DNA of 64,000 bases from Curtobacterium flaccumfaciens. Lineage in GTDB: Bacteria; Actinomycetota; Actinomycetes; Actinomycetales; Microbacteriaceae. Positions 1 to 8,756 of the stretch are shown here, in pieces. The notes beneath the pieces were generated by a model. That model saw only the letters and a program-made list of their open reading frames with translations. It was not told the DNA's origin and ran no database searches. Location: the NCBI RefSeq assembly GCF_013359815.1, contig NZ_JABMCF010000035.1:310001-374000 (forward strand), in the 5' to 3' direction. Position numbers and translations under genes: made by a program. Each line of letters opens with the position of its first letter. The first letter of the stretch is position 1.

Positions 1-248
1 AACACCATCGCGATGTCGCGGTCCTTCGGCGGGACGTCCGTGACGTCGCGGTCGCCGATGCGGATCTGACCGGAGTTGACCTCTTCGAGGCCGGCCAGCA
101 TGCGGAGCGAGGTGGACTTGCCGCAGCCCGAGGGGCCGACGAGGACGAGGAACTCGCCGTCGGCGACGTCCAGGTCGAGGGAGTCGACCGCGGGACGGTT
201 GCCTCCGGGGTAGAGACGGGTTGCCTTGTCATAGGTGACGGACGCCAT
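1..248 (-). CDS. Sugar ABC transporter ATP-binding protein (MsmX/UgpC type), partial
   Basis: This is the N-terminal 82 residues of an ABC ATPase running off the left edge. The translation starts MASVTYDKATRLYPGG and carries a Walker A motif GPSGCGKST at residues 38-46, followed by the LAGLEEV segment typical of multi-sugar ATPases. That family powers several carbohydrate importers at once by docking to different permease pairs at the inner face of the membrane. The Q-loop, signature and Walker B regions lie outside the window. The sugar importer at 55-58 kb has no ATPase beside it, so a shared ATPase of this kind could energise it; that link is inference. The start ATG at 246-248 is the only one in frame near the conserved N-terminus. 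Confidence 0.9.
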   Translation of the reverse strand, partial: MASVTYDKATRLYPGGNRPAVDSLDLDVADGEFLVLVGPSGCGKSTSLRMLAGLEEVNSGQIRIGDRDVTDVPPKDRDIAMV

Positions 249-491
249 GAGCGTTCGGTCCTTCCTTCACCGGCAGGTACGTGCCGGACGATCCGAGTGA
301 AGCGGTGTGCCCGTACGGGCCCCGGACAGTCGCCGTCGACTGTCGAGGTTCATACAACACGAGTTCACCCGGGTGCGCCAGTGTTTTCCCCCTTGGTCGG
401 CGGCTTCCCAGAGCGCCCCACTACAATCGCCGGGTCCGTCCGCCGAGCAGGGGAACGCCGAGCGGACACCGATCAGGAGGACGACGCACCG

Positions 492-1424
492 ATGAACAAC
501 CGCCCCGAGGGTGCCGCCCGCGCCGCGCGGAACGAGCGCCGTGAAGCCGCCCGCCAGCGAGCCCAGCGTGCCCGGACCCAGCAGAAGCGACGCCAGCGTG
601 GTGTCCGGCTCGGCCTGCAGATCGGGCTCGGGGTCGTGCTCCTCGCCGCCGCGACGATCGTCACGCTCGTGCTGGTCGACTCCGTGAAGCCCGCCGGCCC
701 CGGCCCGTCGACCATGTCGCAGGGCGGCATCACCATCGGACAGGGCCTGAAGCCCGTCACGGCGTCCGCGTCCGGATCGGCCTCCGCGTCGCCGAGCAGC
801 GCCGCGACCGACGGCGCCGGTACCGTCCGGATCACCCTGTACGTCGACTACCTCTGCCCGGGCTGCGGCCAGTTCGAGCAGGCGAACGGTGACTACATCA
901 AGGACCTCGTCGACTCCGGTGCGGCCACGGTGGACATCCACCCGGTCGCGGTCCTGTCGAACCGCTCGCAGGGCACGAAGTACTCCCTCCGCGCCGCGAA
1001 CGCCGCCGCCTGCGTCGCCGAGCACTCCCCGAACCAGTTCTACGCGGTGAACCAGGCGCTCTTCGCGAAGCAGCCGGACGAGGGCACCCCTGGTCTGACC
1101 GACGCCGAGCTCACCGACGTCGTCACGGGCGTGCAGGGGCTGCAGGAACGCAGCGCCGTCCGGAGCTGCATCGCCGACCAGGACTACGCCAAGTGGGTGG
1201 ACGAGCAGACGACGGCGGTGTCCGACGGCACGATCCCCGGGTCGACGCTCAAGGAGTTCCCCGGCACGCCGCTCGTGCTCGTGAACGGGCAGCGCTATGA
1301 GCTGACCTCGCCGGTCACGAACGACGACTTCCGCACCTTCGTGGTGACGGCCGCCGGGGCGACCGACGCCACCCCGACGCCCACGCCGACCCCGACCCCG
1401 ACGCCCACGCCGACCAAGCGCTGA
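492..1424 (+). CDS. Membrane-anchored DsbA-like thioredoxin-fold protein
   Basis: A 310-residue protein with a strongly basic, Arg/Gln-rich N-terminus (1-38), one membrane segment at about 39-62, a Ser/Ala-rich linker, then a thioredoxin fold whose active site is CPGC at residues 122-125. It probably sits outside the membrane and works in disulfide exchange of exported proteins; its redox direction cannot be read from sequence. The C-terminus is a short Thr-Pro repeat of about 18 residues. The ATG at 492 is chosen because AGGAGG lies at 475-480; longer upstream starts would add a tail unlike the family. The gene stands alone and converges on the metallopeptidase gene, with a palindromic terminator between them. 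Confidence 0.88.
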   Translation: MNNRPEGAARAARNERREAARQRAQRARTQQKRRQRGVRLGLQIGLGVVLLAAATIVTLVLVDSVKPAGPGPSTMSQGGITIGQGLKPVTASASGSASASPSSAATDGAGTVRITLYVDYLCPGCGQFEQANGDYIKDLVDSGAATVDIHPVAVLSNRSQGTKYSLRAANAAACVAEHSPNQFYAVNQALFAKQPDEGTPGLTDAELTDVVTGVQGLQERSAVRSCIADQDYAKWVDEQTTAVSDGTIPGSTLKEFPGTPLVLVNGQRYELTSPVTNDDFRTFVVTAAGATDATPTPTPTPTPTPTPTKR

Positions 1425-1495
1425 CGGCCGGACGAGCGCTGACGTCTGAACGAGCGCTGACGTCTCAACGAGCGCTGACGCGCTGACCACGGACT

Positions 1496-1527
1496 GGAGG
1501 CCCGGTGCCAGCTGGCACCGGGCCTCC
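1496..1527. terminator. Perfect palindrome between convergent genes (GGAGGC family)
   Basis: Two 16-base arms, GGAGGCCCGGTGCCAG and its exact complement, abut without spacer. It lies between the 3' ends of the DsbA-like gene and the metallopeptidase gene and can serve both as a factor-independent-like hairpin, though no T-run follows. The same core recurs at 42023, 43939 and other 3' ends in the window. Confidence 0.75.
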
Positions 1528-1545
1528 CGTGGTTCGACGGTGCGG

Positions 1546-2439
1546 CTACAGGGCCGAACCCGGGATGCTCAGGGTGTCGCAGCTCGTCGCGCCCTGCTGG
1601 TAGCCCCGCAGGAACCAGCGCTGTCGCTGCTCGCTCGACCCGTGCGTGAACGAGTCCGGGTCGACGCGGCCGGTCGCGCGCTCCTGGATGCTGTCGTCGC
1701 CCACGGCGCTCGCCGCCGACAGGGCGTCGGTGATCTGGGAGCGGGTGATCGGTTCGAAGAAGGTCTCGCCGTTCGCGTCCTTCGTCGTGGCGGCGTCGCC
1801 GACCCAGGCCCCGGCGTAGCAGTCAGCCTGCAGCTCGACGCGGACACTGCCCGACGACGCGCCCGTGCCGGAGCGGTCGGTGTTCGCGAACGACCCCTGC
1901 AGCTGCTGGATGTGGTGCCCCCACTCGTGGGCGACGACGTACATCTGCGCGAGCGGACCACTGGACGAGCCGTACTGCGACTGCAGGTCGTCGTAGAACG
2001 CGGTGTCCAGGAAGACCGCGCGGTCCGGCGGGCAGTAGAACGGGCCGGTCGCGGCCGAGGCCTGCCCGCACGAGGTGTCGGTGGAGTCCTGGAACAGGAA
2101 GAACTCCGGTGCCGTGTACGAGATGCCGAGCGATCGCGCCTCGGACGTCCAGTAGGCGTCGAGCGACTCGGCCGCGCCCTCCATCCGGCACTCGACGCGC
2201 AGGTTGGCGTCGCGCCCGGTCCGGCACTCGGGGGCGGCGTCGACGGACTCGCCCTCCTGCTGGATCGTCGTCAGGTCGTTGCCGCCGCCGACGATCCCGC
2301 TCAGGTCGAAGCCGGTGAACTGTGCGATCAGGAACACCACGATGGCGCCGACGCCCACGGCACCTCCGCCGATCGCCGTGGTGCGACCCCGCCGCTTGAC
2401 CTTGCCGCCCCGGAGTTGCGAGTCGTCGTTGAACGTCAT
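1546..2439 (-). CDS. Neutral zinc metallopeptidase (YpfJ/KPN_02809 family)
   Basis: A 297-residue protein starting MTFNDDSQLRGGKVKRRG. A membrane segment lies at about 22-42, and the zinc-binding, catalytic motif HEWGH is at 171-175 in the context VVAHEWGHHIQQLQG. Family members are predicted membrane-anchored peptidases facing outward, and substrates are unknown. Cys residues at about 71, 84, 124 and 136 could form disulfides. The start at 2439 gives the usual basic head before the membrane segment; an upstream ATG at 2574 would overlap the opposite promoter. It is divergent from glycerol dehydrogenase. Assignment to the family is secure, the biological role is not. Confidence 0.9.
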   Translation of the reverse strand: MTFNDDSQLRGGKVKRRGRTTAIGGGAVGVGAIVVFLIAQFTGFDLSGIVGGGNDLTTIQQEGESVDAAPECRTGRDANLRVECRMEGAAESLDAYWTSEARSLGISYTAPEFFLFQDSTDTSCGQASAATGPFYCPPDRAVFLDTAFYDDLQSQYGSSSGPLAQMYVVAHEWGHHIQQLQGSFANTDRSGTGASSGSVRVELQADCYAGAWVGDAATTKDANGETFFEPITRSQITDALSAASAVGDDSIQERATGRVDPDSFTHGSSEQRQRWFLRGYQQGATSCDTLSIPGSAL

Positions 2440-2515
2440 GATCCCGAACCTACCGATCAGCACCTCCCGATCAGCGGCCGCGCGTACCGTCGGCGGCGTC
2501 GGCCACCCCGACACC

Positions 2516-2535
2516 TGTCGTACACATGTCGTACA
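2516..2535. promoter_or_regulatory. Direct repeat TGTCGTACA x2 before gldA
   Basis: TGTCGTACA occurs at 2516-2524 and again at 2527-2535, one helical turn apart, about 20 bases before the gldA start and 77 bases before the divergent metallopeptidase start. The position and 11-bp period fit a regulator binding site. The regulator is unknown. Confidence 0.35.
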
Positions 2536-2554
2536 ACCGGAAGGAACCCGCACG

Positions 2555-3697
2555 ATGGCCACTCCCATCAGCACCGTGATGAGCCCCGCCCGCTACGTCC
2601 AGGGCAAGGACGCGATCACCCGCGTCGGCGAGTTCATCGCCCCGATCGGCAAGCGGCCCCTGATCGTCGCCGACGACGTGGTCCGGGGCATCGTCGAGAC
2701 CGCCGTCTCCGAGAGCTTCCGGTCCGCCGACCTGGCCGTGGAGCGTGTCGGGTTCGGCCGCTTCGCCACCCCAGAAGCCGTCGACGAGCTCGTCGAGCAG
2801 ATCCGCGCGACGGACGCCGACGTCATCGTGGGGCTCGGCGGCGGCTCCGCCATCGACGCCGCGAAGGCCGCTGGGCACCTCGCCGGCATCCGGTGGGCCA
2901 GCGTGCCGACGGCTGCGTCCACCGACGCCCCGACCTCGGCGCTCGCCGTCATCTACACCGCCGAGGGCGAGTTCATCGAGTACCGCTTCTTCCCGCACAA
3001 CCCGGACCTGGTGCTCATCGACACCAGGCTCGTCGCCAACGCGCCGGTGCAGTTCCTGGTCGCGGGCATCGGCGACGCGCTGGCGACCTGGGTCGAGGCC
3101 CGTGCCGCGAAGCGCGCCAACGCCGACACCATGGCCGGCGGCCTGCAGACCCAGACCGGCGTCGCGCTCGCCGAACTGTCGTGGAAGCTCCTGCACGAGA
3201 ACGCCCTGCAGGCCATCGAGGCCGTCAAGGCCAAGGTCGTCACCCCGGCGCTCGAGAAGGTCGTCGAGGCGAACACGCTGCTGTCCGGCCTGGGCTTCGA
3301 GTCCGGCGGGCTCGCCGCCGCCCACGCGATCCACAACGGGCTGACCGCGGCTCCGCAGGCACACGGCCTGGCGCACGGGCAGAAAGTGAACATCGGGACG
3401 ATCGCGCAGCTGGTGCTCGAGGGCGCCCCGGCCGAGGAGATCGAGGACTTCGTCGTCTTCACCACGAAGGTCGGCCTGCCGAACACCCTGACCGAGATCG
3501 GCCTGACGGTGGACGACCGTGACGTGCTGCGCGCCGTGGCCGAGGCCGCGACGGTGGAGGGCGAGACCATCCACAACATGCCGTTCCCGGTGACGCCGGA
3601 GCTCGTGGTCGACGCCCTGGTCGCCATCGAGGGCATCGCACGCAGCATCCGCGCCGAGCACGGTCTGCCGGAGCCTGTGCTGTACGAGTACCACTGA
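2555..3697 (+). CDS. gldA: Glycerol dehydrogenase (iron/zinc-containing alcohol dehydrogenase family)
   Basis: A 380-residue protein matching GldA in length and motifs. The nucleotide-binding GLGGGSAIDAAK lies at about 93-104. Metal ligands are expected at the Asp in AGIGDALATW and the two His in AAAHAIHNGL and AHGLAHGQKV. The family oxidises glycerol to dihydroxyacetone with NAD in the cytoplasm. Two related iron-dependent dehydrogenases (glycerol-1-phosphate and hydroxyacetone types) share the fold, but the overall order of motifs fits GldA best. GGAAGG lies just before the ATG at 2555. The gene is monocistronic and runs toward the epimerase gene with only 28 bases between their ends. A direct repeat sits in its promoter region. 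Confidence 0.85.
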   Translation: MATPISTVMSPARYVQGKDAITRVGEFIAPIGKRPLIVADDVVRGIVETAVSESFRSADLAVERVGFGRFATPEAVDELVEQIRATDADVIVGLGGGSAIDAAKAAGHLAGIRWASVPTAASTDAPTSALAVIYTAEGEFIEYRFFPHNPDLVLIDTRLVANAPVQFLVAGIGDALATWVEARAAKRANADTMAGGLQTQTGVALAELSWKLLHENALQAIEAVKAKVVTPALEKVVEANTLLSGLGFESGGLAAAHAIHNGLTAAPQAHGLAHGQKVNIGTIAQLVLEGAPAEEIEDFVVFTTKVGLPNTLTEIGLTVDDRDVLRAVAEAATVEGETIHNMPFPVTPELVVDALVAIEGIARSIRAEHGLPEPVLYEYH

Positions 3698-3725
3698 CGT
3701 TCGAGCAGCACTGACGGGCGAGGGG

Positions 3726-4493
3726 TCAGGTGCGGATCAGCGGCTCCATCGTCGCCAGGTCCGCGCCGATCCCGACGTCGACGAGTTCGATCCGCCCGGC
3801 GAGGGTGGCGGCGGGTCCGGTCAGCACGCCGGCCTTCACACCGCCGAAGGTGACGGTGACGTCGGCGTGCAGGACGTGGTCGTCCGCGACGCCGCCGGTG
3901 TCCACGTCGATGCCGCTCGGCACGTCCACCGCGACGACGAACGGCGCACGCTGGTCGCGGGCGAGCTCACGGATGGCGTCCACGACCTCCCGCGCGGGGG
4001 ACCGCAGCGCGTTCGCGCCGTGCACCCCGATGCCGAGGATGCCGTCGAGCACCAGGTCAGCCTCGAGTGCCGCCTCGGTCGCGACGTCCGCCAGGCGTTC
4101 GCCGTCGCTCCGGCCGGCGGCCCGCAGGATGTCCGCCGCCCCGCCCGCGTTCGGTCCCGAGGCGCCGGACGGGCCGTCCAGCAGACGCGCGCCGGCGTCC
4201 AGCGCCGCTGCCAGGCCGGCCTCGTGGACACGGGAGCCGACGCGCAGGACCGCCACGTGCCTCCCGGCCGCTGCCAGGCGCGCGCCCGCGAACAGGGCGT
4301 CACCGCCGTTGTCGCCGCTGCCGGCGAGCACGAGGACGGATCCCGGCCCGTCGACCGGCCGCACGGCCGGGTCGTCCAGCAGGTCGCCCACGATGCGCGC
4401 GAGCCCATCGGCGGCCCGTTGCATCAGGGGTTCCCCCGCGTCGAGGTGGGGGCGTTCCGCCGCCCGGATCTGATCGCCGCCGTAGCCGTCCAT
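3726..4493 (-). CDS. NAD(P)H-hydrate epimerase (YjeF N-terminal domain)
   Basis: About 255 residues from MDGYGGDQIRAAERP, a typical head for this family. The core motif LVLAGSGDNGGDALFAG is the phosphate-binding loop of YjeF_N proteins. Such enzymes epimerise damaged NAD(P)HX so that the ADP/ATP-dependent dehydratase can repair it. Here only the epimerase domain is present; many bacteria have it fused to the dehydratase, so a separate NnrD is expected elsewhere. An alternative ATG at 4529 would add 12 residues and overlap the divergent hydrolase start at 4528, so the internal ATG is preferred. Its 3' end faces gldA. Confidence 0.82.
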   Translation of the reverse strand: MDGYGGDQIRAAERPHLDAGEPLMQRAADGLARIVGDLLDDPAVRPVDGPGSVLVLAGSGDNGGDALFAGARLAAAGRHVAVLRVGSRVHEAGLAAALDAGARLLDGPSGASGPNAGGAADILRAAGRSDGERLADVATEAALEADLVLDGILGIGVHGANALRSPAREVVDAIRELARDQRAPFVVAVDVPSGIDVDTGGVADDHVLHADVTVTFGGVKAGVLTGPAATLAGRIELVDVGIGADLATMEPLIRT

Positions 4494-4527
4494 GGCCACC
4501 ACACTGCCCCGATACGCTTGAGAGGAC

Positions 4528-5313
4528 ATGTCACTCGTCCCCGAAGCGCCCCGCCCCCGGTTCGTGATGTCGCCCGACGGGCTGCGACTCGCGACCTACG
4601 ACTTCGGCGACCCCGACGCCCCGGCCGTGATCGCGGTGCACGGCTTCGCGTCCGGTGCGGTGCTCAACTGGCACGCCTCGGGCTGGACGCGGCACCTGGT
4701 CCGTGCCGGCTACCGGGTCGTGGCACTCGACCAGCGCGGGCACGGCGCGAGCGCGAAGCCGCACGACCCGGGTGCCTACTCGATGGACCTGCTCGTCGCC
4801 GACGTCACCACGGTCATCGACACGTACCTGCTCGACGACGTCGCGTACCTCGGGTACTCGCTCGGCGCACGGGTCGGCTGGCACACCGCCGAACGCCTGC
4901 CCGGCCGGATCTCGCGAGCGGTGTTCGGCGGGATCCCGGACGCCGACCCGATGCGTCGCGTCCGCGTCGACCAGGCGAAGGCGTACATCGCCGACGGCAC
5001 CCCCATCGAGGACCGCGTCACGAACGGCTACCTGACGATGGCGGGCAACGTCGAGGGCAACGACCTCGGCGCGCTCGTGGCCATGGTCGAGGGGATGCGG
5101 AACAGCATCGAGCCGACCCCGGAGAACGCCCCGGCGCAGCCGCTCCTGATCGCCGCCGGCAGCGAGGACGGCATCCGCGACAGCGCGGTCCGGCTCGCCG
5201 AGGCCGCGCCGGACGCCACCTTCTTCGAGATCCCCGGGCGCAACCACTTCAACGCCCCGACCTCCCGGCCCTTCCGCGAAGCGGCGCTGCGGTTCCTGTC
5301 CGCCCCGCGCTGA
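4528..5313 (+). CDS. Alpha/beta-fold hydrolase
   Basis: A 261-residue protein with VIAVHGF at 34-40 (oxyanion region), nucleophile elbow GYSLG with Ser111, a likely acid in AAGSEDG and catalytic His in PGRNHF near the C-terminus. There is no signal peptide, so it is cytoplasmic. The substrate cannot be told; the compact cap resembles small esterases and haloperoxidase-like hydrolases. The start codon at 4528 lies 34 bases from the divergent epimerase start, so the two share a control region. Downstream, 53 bases separate it from an aldo/keto reductase, and they could be co-transcribed. Confidence 0.85.
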   Translation: MSLVPEAPRPRFVMSPDGLRLATYDFGDPDAPAVIAVHGFASGAVLNWHASGWTRHLVRAGYRVVALDQRGHGASAKPHDPGAYSMDLLVADVTTVIDTYLLDDVAYLGYSLGARVGWHTAERLPGRISRAVFGGIPDADPMRRVRVDQAKAYIADGTPIEDRVTNGYLTMAGNVEGNDLGALVAMVEGMRNSIEPTPENAPAQPLLIAAGSEDGIRDSAVRLAEAAPDATFFEIPGRNHFNAPTSRPFREAALRFLSAPR

Positions 5314-5366
5314 GGGGTACTCGTGGGTCCCCTCGGTCGGGCGGCACCGGGCGTACCGTCCCCGCC

Positions 5367-6398
5367 ATGGACTACAGACTCCTCGGCAACAGCGGGACAT
5401 CGGTGTCGACGCTGACCCTCGGCACCATGACGTTCGGCAGCGAAGCCGACGAACCCACCTCACACGCCATCCTCGACGCCTTCGTGGCCGCCGGTGGCAC
5501 GCTCGTCGACACGGCGGACGTCTACTCCGGCAACGAGTCCGAGCGGATCATCGGCCGCTGGCTCGCAGCACACCCCACCGAGGCCGCGCAGGTCGTCCTC
5601 GCCACCAAGGGCCGGTTCCCGCAGGGCGACGGCCCGAACGACCTCGGCCTGTCCCGACGACACCTGCGCGTGGCCCTCGACGCCTCGCTCGAGCGGCTCG
5701 GCGTCGACCACATCGACCTGTACCAGATGCACGCGTGGGACGCCCTGACCCCCATCGACGAGACCCTGCGGTTCCTCGACGACGCCGTGTCCGCCGGCAA
5801 GATCGGCTCCTACGGGTTCTCGAACTACCTCGGCTACCAGGTCACCACGGCCGTCTACGAGGCGAAGGCCCACGGCTGGGCACCGCCCGTCACCCTGCAG
5901 CCGCAGTACAACCTGCTCGTCCGCGACATCGAGCACGAGGTCGTGCCCGCCTGCCTCGACGCCGGCATCGGCCTGCTGCCCTGGTCGCCCCTGGCCGGCG
6001 GCTGGCTCTCCGGCAAGTACCAGCGCGACGAGGCCCCGTCCGGCGCCACCCGCCTGGGTGAGAACCCGCAGCGTGGCATGGAGGCGTGGGAGGCCCGCAA
6101 CGGTGACGAGCGCACGTGGGAGGTGCTCGACGCCGTCTCCGAGGTGGCCGACGCCCACGACGCGTCGAAGTCGCAGGTCGCACTGGCCTGGCTGCTGGCC
6201 CGGCCCGCGGTCACGAGCGTGATCCTCGGCGTCCGCACCCTGTCGCAGCTCGAGGACAACCTCGGTGCCGCCGACCTGGTGCTCACCGACGACGAGCTCG
6301 CCCGGCTGACCGACGCCAGCGCTCCCCGCATCGACGACTACCCCTACGGCACCGCCGGCGTCGCGCAGCGGGAGCGGAAGATCACCGGCGGGCGCTGA
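5367..6398 (+). CDS. Aldo/keto reductase
   Basis: A 343-residue TIM-barrel oxidoreductase starting MDYRLLGNSGTSVSTL. The catalytic set is visible: Asp and Tyr in DTADVYS, Lys in LATKGRF, and His in IDLYQMHAWD. The C-terminal NADPH-binding region is near SVILGVRTLSQLEDNL. Length and motifs match the YajO/Tas-like subgroup that reduces small aldehydes and ketones with NADPH. A shorter reading is unlikely because LGNSGTSVSTLTLG is the conserved first strand. No specific substrate is indicated by neighbours. The next feature is a tRNA on the opposite strand. Confidence 0.88.
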   Translation: MDYRLLGNSGTSVSTLTLGTMTFGSEADEPTSHAILDAFVAAGGTLVDTADVYSGNESERIIGRWLAAHPTEAAQVVLATKGRFPQGDGPNDLGLSRRHLRVALDASLERLGVDHIDLYQMHAWDALTPIDETLRFLDDAVSAGKIGSYGFSNYLGYQVTTAVYEAKAHGWAPPVTLQPQYNLLVRDIEHEVVPACLDAGIGLLPWSPLAGGWLSGKYQRDEAPSGATRLGENPQRGMEAWEARNGDERTWEVLDAVSEVADAHDASKSQVALAWLLARPAVTSVILGVRTLSQLEDNLGAADLVLTDDELARLTDASAPRIDDYPYGTAGVAQRERKITGGR

Positions 6399-6559
6399 CC
6401 GGACAGGACCCCGGCGCGTTCGTGCACATCGTGCGGATTTCCGCGGATGTGGGGTCAGGGTGTGGACGCGCGGGTCGGTGAGGTGTCATCCTCGTCGCAC
6501 GACCGGCTGGTTACCGCGTCCAGCGCCCGGAACGCCCCCTGATCCGCGTTCCGTGTGCC

Positions 6560-6591
6560 GATGCCCCGGGCGAGACTTCGCCCGGGGCATC
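6560..6591 (-). terminator. Terminator of tRNA-Thr
   Basis: Arms GATGCCCCGGGCG (6560-6572) and its complement (6579-6591) enclose a 6-base loop. It starts 9 bases beyond the encoded CCA of tRNA-Thr on the minus strand and could also end transcripts of the plus-strand reductase. The remaining spacer 6399-6559 shows nothing else I can support. Confidence 0.7.
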
Positions 6592-6599
6592 GCTTCGTC

Positions 6600-6675
6600 T
6601 GGGGCCGGCAGCGGGACTTGAACCCGCAACCCCCGTATTACAAGTACGGTGCGCTACCAATTGCGCCATGCCGGC
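6600..6675 (-). tRNA. tRNA-Thr(TGT)
   Basis: On the minus strand the cloverleaf reads acceptor GCCGGCA paired with TGCCGGC, D-arm GGCGCAATTGGTAGCGC, and anticodon stem CCGTA/TACGG with loop CTTGTAA, giving anticodon TGT. The T-arm contains GCGGGTTCAAGTCCCGC. The 3' CCA is encoded at 6600-6602, after a discriminator C. It reads ACA, and by wobble other ACN codons. Confidence 0.95.
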
Positions 6676-6712
6676 TGACGCCGCTCATCTTACCGGTGAG
6701 GGCGTCCGGGGC

Positions 6713-7120
6713 TCACTCGCCCGACTTCTCCGAGAAGTTCAGCGAGATCGAGTTCATGCAGTACCGGTCACCCGTGGGGGTGCCGAACCCGTCCGGGAAC
6801 ACGTGGCCCAGGTGCGAACCGCAGTTCGCACAACGGACCTCGGTGCGGGCCATGCCGAGGGAGTTGTCCTCGATGAGCTGCACGGCGTCCGGGTTCACCG
6901 ACTCGTAGAACGACGGCCAGCCGCAGCCGGAGTCGAACTTCGTGCCGCTCTTGAACAGCTCCGCGTTGCAGGCCGCACAGGTGTAGACGCCGGCGCGCTC
7001 CTCGTCGAGGAGTTCACCGGTCCACGGTCGTTCGGTCCCCGCCTGGCGGAGGACGGCGTACTGGTCCGGGGAGAGCTCCTCGCGCCACTGGGCGTCGGAC
7101 TTGTCGACGTTGTATGCCAT
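6713..7120 (-). CDS. msrB: Peptide-methionine (R)-S-oxide reductase
   Basis: A 135-residue MsrB domain alone, with no MsrA fusion. Two zinc-binding pairs are present, CAAC in VYTCAACNAELF and CANC in EVRCANCGSHLG, and the resolving catalytic Cys is in GDRYCMNSISL near the C-terminus. It reduces R-methionine sulfoxide in proteins using thioredoxin in the cytoplasm. The start MAYNVDKSDAQWREEL is preceded on the minus strand by AGGAGG. It is divergent from the GNAT gene with 65 bases between starts, and its 3' end lies 37 bases from tRNA-Thr. Confidence 0.95.
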   Translation of the reverse strand: MAYNVDKSDAQWREELSPDQYAVLRQAGTERPWTGELLDEERAGVYTCAACNAELFKSGTKFDSGCGWPSFYESVNPDAVQLIEDNSLGMARTEVRCANCGSHLGHVFPDGFGTPTGDRYCMNSISLNFSEKSGE

Positions 7121-7185
7121 TGGTTCCTCCTGCTTCCGGCCGGGCTCTTCCGGGCACTCCCGACCACTTCACTAAACTCGCCACG

Positions 7186-7659
7186 ATGTCCGAGCATTCC
7201 GTGCACCACGCCCGCTGGACCCGTCTGACGACGGACGAACTGTACGGCATCGTCGTCCTGCGCAACCGCGTGTTCGCGCTCGAGCAGCGGGTCACCGCCG
7301 AGGACTTCGACGGCCGTGACCGCGAGCCCGACACCGAGCACTGGTGGTTCGGCACGGACACGGATGCGGTTGGGTACCTGCGGCTCATCCGCCCGGCGGC
7401 CGACGAGGTCCACCCCGACGGCTCGGAGCCGCCGGCGTGGGTGATCGGCCGTGTCGCGACCGACCCCGGACACCGCGGGCAGGGGATCGCCGGCCGGCTC
7501 GTCGCCGCCGTCCTCGACGAACACGGACACGACCCGTTCGTCCTGCACGCCCAGGAGTACGTCGCCGCCCTGTACGAGCGGTACGGCTTCGTGCGGTTCG
7601 GGGAGCCGTACGACGAGGCCGGCATCCGACACGTCGGCATGCACCGGCCCGGACGCTGA
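7186..7659 (+). CDS. GNAT family N-acetyltransferase (ElaA-like)
   Basis: A 157-residue acetyltransferase starting MSEHSVHHARWTRL. The segment VVLRNRVFALEQRV is the ElaA signature, and VGRVATDPGHRGQGIAGRL-type motif A (acetyl-CoA pyrophosphate loop, R/Q-x-x-G-x-G/A as HRGQGIAGR) is clear. C-terminal YERYGFVRFGEPYDEAGIRH completes the fold. The acceptor is unknown. An upstream ATG at 7114 would overlap the divergent msrB start and adds no conserved residues. The stop overlaps the ATG of the DUF2332 gene by one base (TGATG), so the two are translationally coupled. Confidence 0.85.
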   Translation: MSEHSVHHARWTRLTTDELYGIVVLRNRVFALEQRVTAEDFDGRDREPDTEHWWFGTDTDAVGYLRLIRPAADEVHPDGSEPPAWVIGRVATDPGHRGQGIAGRLVAAVLDEHGHDPFVLHAQEYVAALYERYGFVRFGEPYDEAGIRHVGMHRPGR

Positions 7660-8660
7660 TGGACACCCGCGCCCGGTACGACGCGTACGCCGACCGCATC
7701 CAGGCGGTCTCCCCGTCGTACGCGGCCTGGGCACGGTCGCTCGACGACTCGCTGGTCGCGCTCCTCGCCGAGGTCCCCGAGCAGCAGCGGCAGCCGGAAC
7801 TGTTCTTCGCGGTCGCGCGACGGCTGGGCGCGGACCCGTCGGACCCGGGTGCGCTGCGCGCGCTCGGCCTGGAGGCCCGCCCCGCGCTGGTCGCGGCCCT
7901 CGCCTCCGCCACGGTGCAGGCCAACGACCCGCAACGGCTCGCACCGGTCGTCCCGCTGTTCGCCGCGCTCGCCGAACGGTCCGCGCGTCCGCTCGGCCTG
8001 GTCGACGCCGGGGCCGCCGCCGGGCTGTGCTCGATCCCGGACCGGGTGACCCTGGACTACCGCGTCGGTTCCGGGGCCGCGGTCCTCCGGATGCACACGG
8101 CGGTCGCCGAGCCCTCGGTCCGGCTCGTCGCGGATGCAACCGGGGCCGTCCCCACACCCGCGACCGTCCCGATCAGGGTCGGCGCCCGGGTGGCCCTCGA
8201 CCCGAACCCGATCGACCTGTCGGTCCCCGGTGCGTTCGACCGGCTGGTCGAGGCCGTCCCGCCCGAGGCGTCGGACCGGACCGCCCTGATGCGGGCGGCG
8301 GCGTCCGCGACGCTCACCGTGCCTCCAGTCCGGATCCGGGGCGCGCTGCCCGGCGACCTCGACCGTGCACTGGACGCCCTGCCGGACGACGTCGAACCGG
8401 TCGTCCTGACCACCGGGACGCTGGTCTACGTGCCGGGCGCGGACCGGCAGCGGTTCGTCGACCGGATCCGTGCGCGCGGCGTGCACTGGATCGCCCTCGA
8501 ACGCACCGGGATCCTGCGCGGGGTGGCGGCGACGCTGCCCGACGACGTCGACGCGGCCGACCCGGACGCGTTCGCGACGGTCTCGCTCGACGGGGTCGCG
8601 GTGGCCGTCTCCGACCCGTTCGGGACACGAGTGCGCTGGTTCCGCGCGCCGAACCTGTGA
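7659..8660 (+). CDS. DUF2332 domain-containing protein
   Basis: A 333-residue protein beginning MDTRARYDAYADRIQAVSPS that matches the DUF2332 family, common in actinobacteria. The function is unknown. A Gly/Ala-rich segment GLVDAGAAAGLC resembles a methyl-donor or nucleotide loop, but no catalytic claim can be made from it. It is read as the second gene after the acetyltransferase, overlapping by one base. Nothing suggests membrane association or secretion. Confidence 0.8.
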   Translation: MDTRARYDAYADRIQAVSPSYAAWARSLDDSLVALLAEVPEQQRQPELFFAVARRLGADPSDPGALRALGLEARPALVAALASATVQANDPQRLAPVVPLFAALAERSARPLGLVDAGAAAGLCSIPDRVTLDYRVGSGAAVLRMHTAVAEPSVRLVADATGAVPTPATVPIRVGARVALDPNPIDLSVPGAFDRLVEAVPPEASDRTALMRAAASATLTVPPVRIRGALPGDLDRALDALPDDVEPVVLTTGTLVYVPGADRQRFVDRIRARGVHWIALERTGILRGVAATLPDDVDAADPDAFATVSLDGVAVAVSDPFGTRVRWFRAPNL

Positions 8661-8756
8661 CCGGTGTTCGCGACAGTCCAGCGCCGTGCCAGGGTCCGGA
8701 TCGACTCCACCCCTACGATGTGCGAGACCCGTTACCCGACCGTGATCGGAACCGCC

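Noticed and set aside
267-1490. Long minus-strand ORF over the DsbA-like gene
   Set aside because: Low-complexity Arg/Gly product and no motif; it is the antisense shadow of the real gene.
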